From Peromyscus leucopus (Eukaryota; Chordata; Mammalia; Rodentia; Cricetidae), in contig NC_051063.1 in NCBI RefSeq assembly GCF_004664715.2, forward strand, positions 110,453,829 to 110,517,828: a stretch of DNA of 64,000 bases. Reading direction: 5' to 3'. Positions 57,598-64,000 of the stretch are shown in pieces. The notes under the pieces were generated by a model that ran no database searches, was not told the origin of the DNA, and saw only the letters and a program-made list of their open reading frames with translations. Position 1 is the stretch's first letter. Each line of letters starts with the position of its first letter. Both the position numbers and the translations under genes were made by a program.

Positions 57598-58903
57598 TTT
57601 GTACTTCCAATTCTACTTTCCACATTTTTACTATTACAATACAGGATACTTCCTTTGGAAATTCAATAAAGGTATTTTAATGTATAACTCATTTTGGGCA
57701 AATGTCAATCTAAATTGTATTTGCAACCCATGATTAAACACTAACTTTTTATGGCCTTACAAGATCCTCCTTAGCAGTTAGTATGAGCACCAACTTATAA
57801 AGAATGCATTAAAATTTGACTTTCAAATCTGAGAATGCAGTAGCCTATTGATTTCTAAGATGGTTACAAGAAAGAGGGAGTGGGTTAGAAATTACTCCAT
57901 TGTTCCTTAATAGAGAAAACAGTCTCTGTTGTCCGTAACAGAAAGTTAAGTACATTAGTCATTCCTTCAACAACTTTTAGAAATACTTCCTGTGTGTTAG
58001 ACACAGTGACACAGGCTATAGATATATATTTAATCTCTTCCCTGAAACAGTATAGAATCCACCAAAATATTTTGGAAGTTTGAAAAATAAAGCTCAGATT
58101 GACTTGTAGTCTGCAATGTAATAATGATTGTAGAAGATAAAATGATAGTGAACATAGAGTTAATAAAGTCATGGTTATTAACTTGTATAATCATCAACAG
58201 CAAAGGAGGTAACCCTTTGACATTTGATTTTTTTGGGCACATGAATGACTTGATAACCATAACATCTAATAACAAATGCTGAAAAAAACCTATTAAGCAT
58301 GCATTGTGTGTCAGGTTCCCAAAATGCAGAGATGAATAAAACATAGCTATTGTCATCAAGAGACCGTGATTTCATAGAATAATGAACTATGAGCTCATTT
58401 GCAGGAAATACAGAGAACTGTGTTAGTTCAAATGTTGAGCCAAAGAAGATAAACCACGTTGGAGTTTAGATGATTAGGAGAAGTCAAGGCAATGTCCAGA
58501 TCATGAACAACATAATTAGGGAGTAATCTGTGTACTATTTACAGAGATAGTTCTAAGTAATTTCTCCAAAATAGCAGTTTCCATAAACTCTTAAGAGATA
58601 GTCCTTAAGATTCTACTTTATAGAGGAGGTAACTGAGGCAAAAACTATCATATAGCTTGATACCATACTTCACAGAGATATATTAGAAAGAAGGCTTCTT
58701 TTGGATTTAGGAAAGTGAAGGTATCAACAGGGGCCAGGTAAACTCAACTGAGAGAAGCAAAGTAGTTGTAGCTACTCAAGCAGACATACCTGTGCACAGT
58801 ACAAATTGGCTAAGCTGCTATTTCTCTGTTTCAATTGACAACAAATACTCAAAGTTGTGAAAAGTCAGATCTGAGTTTTATGCAAAATCTTTAATGTGCA
58901 ATA
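57598..58903. other. Unassigned DNA with ancient L2-type traces
   Basis: No gene. The interval 57955-58640 shows tcattccttcaacaactttt, cattgtgtgtcaggttccca, aatgcagagatgaataaaac and ggaggtaactgaggc, which resemble L2/MIR-type motifs. Fragmented and old. Confidence 0.4.
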
Positions 58904-59045
58904 AAAGGCCAGGTATGTCATCACACACCTGTAATGAAGGCTCCATTTGCCAGTCTAAACAACTGGTGAGCTCCAGATTCAGTGAGATCCAATCTCAAAA
59001 AATAAGGAAATAAGGGAAGACACTTGATCTCTGACCTCCACATAC

Positions 59046-59090
<45 letters not shown>
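58904..59090 (+). repeat. B4/RSINE1-type SINE ending in (AC)n
   Basis: aaaaggccaggtatgtcatc, acacacctgtaatg, actggtgagctccagattca, gatccaatctcaaaaaataa, tctctgacctccacat, then (AC)n at 59047-59090. The order matches the copy at 13.1 kb. Confidence 0.65.
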
Positions 59091-59092
<2 letters not shown>

Positions 59093-59627
59093 CACTTAAT
59101 TCTCTTATTATCAGTATCTTCTAGGTATCAAAATGGTTCTGATTATTTCAAAACCTAATTATGATCTCTATTTAGAAAAGGAAATAAAAGAATACTAACC
59201 TTCACTCCCCATTGTGAGGAAACAAACTGAATGTGGGTGGTATGGGATTCTGTCTCTCAAGCCACAATTACTGACATGAATCATCAAATAGTTTCTACAT
59301 AGTGTGTATGCCTTTTGTCTCAGAATATTATTAACCTTACAGAAAATAAAAATCATTATTATGATATGACTCATGAATCATTTGCAGTCTATATATTCCT
59401 ATAGCTGCTTCATCTATGCTCTTATTCCATTAAATATTATATTTAATTTACCCTAAGACAGCTTGTCAGACTCAAATCAAAAGGAGTTATGTGGTAGAAA
59501 CAATATACATAGAGAGAGCAAAAGCAAGTATAGCTGTTACATTCATTCACAGAAAAAAAAAATGTTCTTAAACCCACTGCCTTCCAAGCAATGCATACTT
59601 AAAATAGAAAAATAGTTAGCTTCAAGT
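59091..59627. other. Unassigned AT-rich DNA
   Basis: No recognised gene or repeat. Confidence 0.5.
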
Positions 59628-59644
59628 AAATTATTCTTATTTCC

Positions 59645-61034
59645 TTGTGGTAAGAGTGAGCATTCCTCGGGTATATGCCCAAGATTGGTATAACTGGGTC
59701 TTGAGGAAGACTTATTCTCAATTTTCTGAGGAACTGCCATACTGATTTCCCGAGTGGCTGTACAAATTTGCATTCCCACCAACAGTGGAGGAGTGTTCCC
59801 CTTGCTCCACATCCTCTCCAACATGAGCTGTCTTCAGTGTTTTTGATCTTAGCCATTCTGACATGTGTAAGATGGTATCTCAGAGTTGATTGTTCATATC
59901 AGCATTATTCATAATAGCCAGAACTGGGAAACAACCTAGATGTCCTCCAACTGAAGAATGGATAAAGAAAATGTGGCACATATACACAATGGAGTACTAC
60001 TCAGCAGTAAAAACCAATGATATCATGGAATTTGCAGGCAAATGGTTAGAACTAGAAAATATCATCTTGAGTGAGGTAACCCATGCTCAGAAGGACAAAT
60101 GTAAGTGGATACTAGATGTGAGGGAAGGGATGGCCAGACTGCAACCCACAACTCCAGAGAGGATAGCTAACAGGGAAAGACTCTAGGAGGGACACATAGA
60201 TGACCCTGCAAAGGAGAAGTGGATGAAATTTACATGAGTGGACTGGGTGTGGTGGATGCAGAGGGTAAGAAGTAGGGGATGAGAACATAGGGAAATGTGA
60301 TGGTCAACCGGGAACAGGGACAGAGTGATAGGGCAGGGAGGAAGATACCATGATAGACGAGGACATCATGGGAATAGGAAGAGGCAGGGTGCTGGGGAGG
60401 CTCTCAGGAATCCACAAGGATGACCCCACCTTGATCTGCTGGCAGTGGTCCAGAGGGTGCCTGGACTGGTCTAACAAATAACCTAGCTGTCATCGTAGAG
60501 CCTTTGTCCAGTCACTGATGGAGGTAGATGCAGAGATCCACGGCCAGGCACCAGGCTGAGCTCCGGAAATCGAATGATGAGAGAGAGGAGGGATTCTGCA
60601 GGGACATCGAGATCATGATGGGAGGACATGCAGAGGTCATACTAATGGAAGCCCATGAACTGTGGATAGTGGCTATGGAGCCCCCTTGGGACTAGACTAG
60701 GCCCTCCGGATATGGGAGACAGTTGTTTGGCTCAAACTGTTTGGGGGGCACCCAGGAAGGGGGATTGGAATCTGTCCCTGGTCTATGGGCAGGCTTCTGG
60801 GAATCCTGTGCCTGCGGTGTGACACCTTGCACAGCCTTTGTGCAGTGGGAAGGAGCTTGGACCTGACTAGACTCAGTGTGCTGGGCTCTGCTGACTCCCC
60901 ATGGGATACCTCAATTTGGGGGATTTGGGGATGTGGTGTGGCTCAGGAAATAGGGTGGGGGGAGTGTGAGAAGGAGGAGCGGGGAATCTTTGGATGGTAT
61001 GTGGAGTGAGTAGAACATTTCTTAATAAAGAAAA
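59645..61034 (+). mobile_element. 5'-inverted L1 (twin-priming type), subfamily I, 17-bp TSD
   Basis: The left part (59645-59890) is late ORF2 reversed; its minus-strand frame encodes the [19 protein letters not shown] region. The right part (59891-61034) is sense: gttcatatcagcattattca, the ORF2 C-terminus (frame 59890-60186, decayed at its end), then a 3' UTR with gggctctgctgactccccat, a purine tract and an aataaagaaaaaaa tail. Flanking 17-mers aaattattcttatttcc (59628-59644) and aaattactcttatttcc (61035-61051) differ at one base. The inverted and sense pieces are adjacent in L1 order with a small loss at the junction, as in twin priming. Confidence 0.94.
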
Positions 61035-61051
61035 AAATTACTCTTATTTCC

Positions 61052-62586
61052 AAAGCAGTTATATATTACATTTCATTACAGCCCTGAGCACACTTGAACA
61101 ATTACTTCTTTATGAACACTTAAATTTTGCATCTTGAATATGGAGGCTAAAAGTTCAAGTGAAATCAAGACAATCTTGATGTGTTACATGAAATGGGAGG
61201 ATGAGGAAGCTAAAATTTTGTAAATATGACCCTTACTCCTTAATGAAGATGAAGACTACAAGTCTTTATTTCTCAAAGGCAACTTAATCTTTTCTGAGTC
61301 TCAGTCCTACTGATTTGGACTCAAGTTCAACAGCTGGCCATACTGGAGCTCCCTTCTCTCCCCTTTAGGATTGAACATTTTGCATACTGTATATTCCAGA
61401 ACATGAGTCATTTCCCATTAGAAACTGATCTTCAGGACTTCAATTCCCCAAAGGGGAATCTACTAAGGATTAAGTACTACTAAGTTCTCTTGAAAAAGTT
61501 AGCTTCATGCTAGATCTTTAAAAGACCAAATCTTTTAGGAGAACACAAGTTAGATGTTTTACAGCTAAGAGACCCTTCACTTCTTAGTAATGAGCCAGTT
61601 TGTCATCATGGTGATACTCCACCATGGCTCTAGTTGCAAATATGGCTTCTGTTTTGGTAAGTCTTGCTCTAGTCATGACCAATAAAAACAATTTATACCA
61701 CTCCTAGGAGACTTCAAATCAACCATAACAAAACAGTGAATGATAGATGGACTTCTCATTCTGCAGATATTTATATTCAGGTCAAGAGAGCATAGTATCA
61801 CCAACACTTTGTGACCAGTATTTATATGATGCACATGATTAGTATATTTATGAAGCTTTGGAGAGGTAGAACCAGTAATTGTATGCAAACAAGGTTGTGA
61901 ATGGGGAGTATATAACTCAAATATTTCTTCTATCAGGCTGGTATTTTATGATCTTTTCTGGTATAGCTGAAAGGTTTCATTTCTGTGTACTTTTGCATTG
62001 CATTGAAATATTGGACACTAACAAAATTTGAGAGGATCTCATGTTGCCTAACTATGGTCTTTATCATGGTATATAGTGATATGAAGGTAACACTAAGAAC
62101 TGACAAAAGTTTTGGCATCCAGTATTAAGCACCACAGGCATCTGCACATAAAAGAATATGACTCTCTAGTGAGTGGGTCTCAAGTCTCTAAAGGACTCAT
62201 AGGGCCATAAACCCTCATCTCATTCAGGATTCAGCATATGATTGAAGAACTAAGAGTGTGACCATGAGCACAGGAATACAAAGATCTGCTGATATACTAA
62301 GAAGGTGAGAAGTGGTTAATGCTACTACAGAAGTAGGAAGCTACAAATTGATGCCTAGTACTTACAGATGACTAGAAGTGTTCTAGAGAGAGTGTAAAAC
62401 AAGCTTTAAGAGCTGAGACTCTTGACACCTAAAACTCTATTATAAAACTAGCCACTGGGTTCAGGGATTCAGGATATAAAATCCAGAGTTTCTGTGACTC
62501 GAGTGTCTAGCTTTGAAAACTTGAGGTCACAGTTTTGAGAATTCCTGCCAAAGGAAAAGTAGCTGTTACTTTCATTTAAAGAAAAG
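61052..62586. other. Unassigned non-coding DNA
   Basis: About 1.5 kb with no recognised gene or repeat. Confidence 0.5.
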
Positions 62587-62898
62587 TCAGGGCAGTGATT
62601 CAAGGCAGGAACCTGGAAGCAGCGTCTGAAACATAGGTCTTGAGGGTGTCCTGCTTGCAGGTTTGCTCTCCTTGCTCTCCCTGGCTTGCTCAGTTAGTTC
62701 TCTTATATATTCCAGGGCCACCTGCCAAGGGACAGCACCACCTTTAATGGACTGAGTCCTTTGACAATAGTCATTAATCAAGAAAATACCCTACAGATCT
62801 GTCTGTCTGCAGGACAATATAATGAAGGCATCTTCTCAGTTGAGGTTCCCTCTTCCCAGAAGAACTCACCTTGTGTCAACCTAGCAAAAATCTAACCA
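62587..62898 (-). mobile_element. Probable MaLR-type LTR fragment, antisense
   Basis: The plus strand shows tggcttgctcagttagttct, ttatatattccagggccacc, gccaagggacagcaccacct, attaatcaagaaaatacc, caatataatgaaggcatctt and tcagttgaggttccctcttc. This is the reversed order of a common rodent MaLR-like LTR. The 64-codon minus-strand frame here is incidental to the repeat. Confidence 0.6.
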
Positions 62899-64000
62899 TT
62901 CACAGTAACCAAGGGCTCTTTTATTTTTTTCTCTCTACCTGCTAAGTGTTCAACTTCTCCTCAGGAAAGATATACTTTTCATTTTGAATGTACTAAGTAA
63001 GGGGTTTTCTATATTTCTACATTTCCACATTTCAATTTCTACCCAAATCCCTGGGAACTGAAGTTGTATTGGGCTATAAACTTAAGATGAGAGAAAGAAC
63101 AAAGATATTTCATATTCTCAAGATTAAAATTGGTAGAATCAGGGTTCTTACCCAGTACACACAGTGACTCCTAATATATGTGTCTTCCTTGACATGCTGC
63201 TGTCAGTTATCAACCTTGTTTACAGTACAAAATACAACACTACTGTTCACTTGCCAGGGATGCTGAGCAGTTTATTGAGGGCTCACATATCCTGAACACA
63301 TCATATTGACTAAATCTTCTCACTCTTACAAGCAGGAAAGTCTGCAAATCTCCACTTTCCAATTAGTCAACTTAATGAAGCTCTTTAAAGAAATCCATAT
63401 AGCCTATCTCCACAGTCCTGACATTTAGCAACTTCTGGATAATGCTCTCTAGGCCCCTACTCCTTTGAAATATTGTGTTGTGGGTTCTGAAATGCTGACT
63501 CTGAGACTTCCTTGGAATGGGAAAGGGAGGGGAGACATTTGATCCTCACAAACCTCAAGATAAACACAGAAATGCCAGTTTTAACAATCAAGTAAACTGC
63601 AGCCATCTTCAATATAAATGCCTTGTATCAGAAAATGAATGGCTTTCTTAATGAGGCAGAGTGGCTGGAAGTAAAATAATGAAGAAAGTAAGGAATAAGC
63701 CTAGAGCAGAGTCTTATGATACAGATGAAGTTCTCACAATAAGATAACTGAATAACTAAATATAGTAAAATAGACAGACAGACAGACACTCACACACAGA
63801 GCGATTGGTTGATTGATTGATTGATTGATTGATTGACTCCTCCAAACCTGCTTCATGTAGTCATTTGGTACAGTATTCTGTCTTTCTCTTCTGTGAAAAA
63901 TAGATAATAAGTTCTTGTTCATAATGTATTCTTGACATTTGATTTAAATGTGATCTACAAGTGAATATGTCATATGTATGGTGAGTTTAAATTAGCTGTA
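62899..64000. other. Unassigned DNA with two tetranucleotide repeats
   Basis: No gene or transposon seen. A short (GACA)n at about 63772-63788 and a (TTGA)n at 63803-63837 are listed together here and below. Confidence 0.5.
63803..63837. repeat. (TTGA)n microsatellite
   Basis: About eight tetranucleotide units, with a short (GACA)n run 20 bases upstream. Confidence 0.93.

Noticed and set aside
62587..62781. A 64-codon minus-strand frame with a plausible composition
   Set aside because: It lies in a MaLR-type LTR pattern seen widely in rodents and has no known domain.
63772..63837. Short evenly spaced repeats that could suggest an array
   Set aside because: They are GACA and TTGA tetranucleotide microsatellites without spacers. 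This is not a CRISPR array, and the DNA is mammalian.
1..64000. Search for operons, terminators, ribosome binding sites or phage/plasmid features
   Set aside because: Repeat content shows a mammalian nuclear genome, so bacterial feature types do not apply.

Overview
This window reads as mammalian nuclear DNA from a muroid rodent, most likely a cricetid (hamster, vole or deer-mouse group). The grounds are many rodent SINEs (B1, B2/B3 type, B4/RSINE1 type), Lx-type L1 copies with their long 3' UTR, two younger L1 3'-UTR types with purine-rich ends, MaLR-type LTRs, and LTR families with SINE-derived segments that I associate with cricetids. Host assignment is from memory of repeat families, not a database search. 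I see no host protein-coding gene, exon set, tRNA, rRNA, snRNA or CpG island. The open frames are short, and the longest ones lie in L1 sequence, microsatellites or B1 copies. The window behaves like a gene-poor intergenic or deep intronic segment.

Layout. 1-10 kb is mostly unassigned AT-rich DNA with a polypyrimidine tract, B2/B3-type SINEs, a solo LTR with a 6-bp target-site duplication (TSD) at 3.4-3.8 kb, a MaLR-type LTR at 8.8-9.2 kb and a TG-rich minisatellite. 10.9-15.3 kb holds an ancient antisense L1 abutted by a MaLR-type LTR, then a cluster of B2/B3, B4 and B1 SINEs. 16.3-18.3 kb holds LTR-like sequence, a truncated B1 and an LTR with a GTG/GGC triplet run. 18.3-27.9 kb is largely unassigned, with an antisense L1 3' end, a MIR/L2-like stretch and one SINE. 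27.9-30.1 kb holds L1 3' ends and a B1. 33.3-37.2 kb is an old Lx-type L1 hosting a B1, an (AC)n run and a 200-bp young L1, two of them with perfect TSDs. 38.2-40.3 kb is a 5'-inverted L1 with a chimeric 3' UTR, and 40.35-40.86 kb is a solo LTR with a 6-bp TSD. 41.6-46.5 kb has an ancient MaLR LTR, microsatellites and two opposed solo LTRs. 50.8-51.8 kb is a second L1 with the same chimeric 3' UTR. 54.2-56.5 kb is an internally deleted Lx L1 hosting a young B1. 56.7-57.6 kb is an LTR nested inside another LTR. 59.6-61.0 kb is a second 5'-inverted L1.

The most interesting signal is the L1 3' UTR seen at 39.2-39.7 kb and, reversed, at 51.3-51.8 kb. Both copies carry a roughly 197-bp block twice in direct orientation, flanking a roughly 90-bp inverted L1 3' terminus. 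Because two independently inserted copies share it, it was probably present in a retrotransposing source element and so marks a distinct L1 lineage. Several insertions have well-defined TSDs, which fixes their boundaries and order of arrival.
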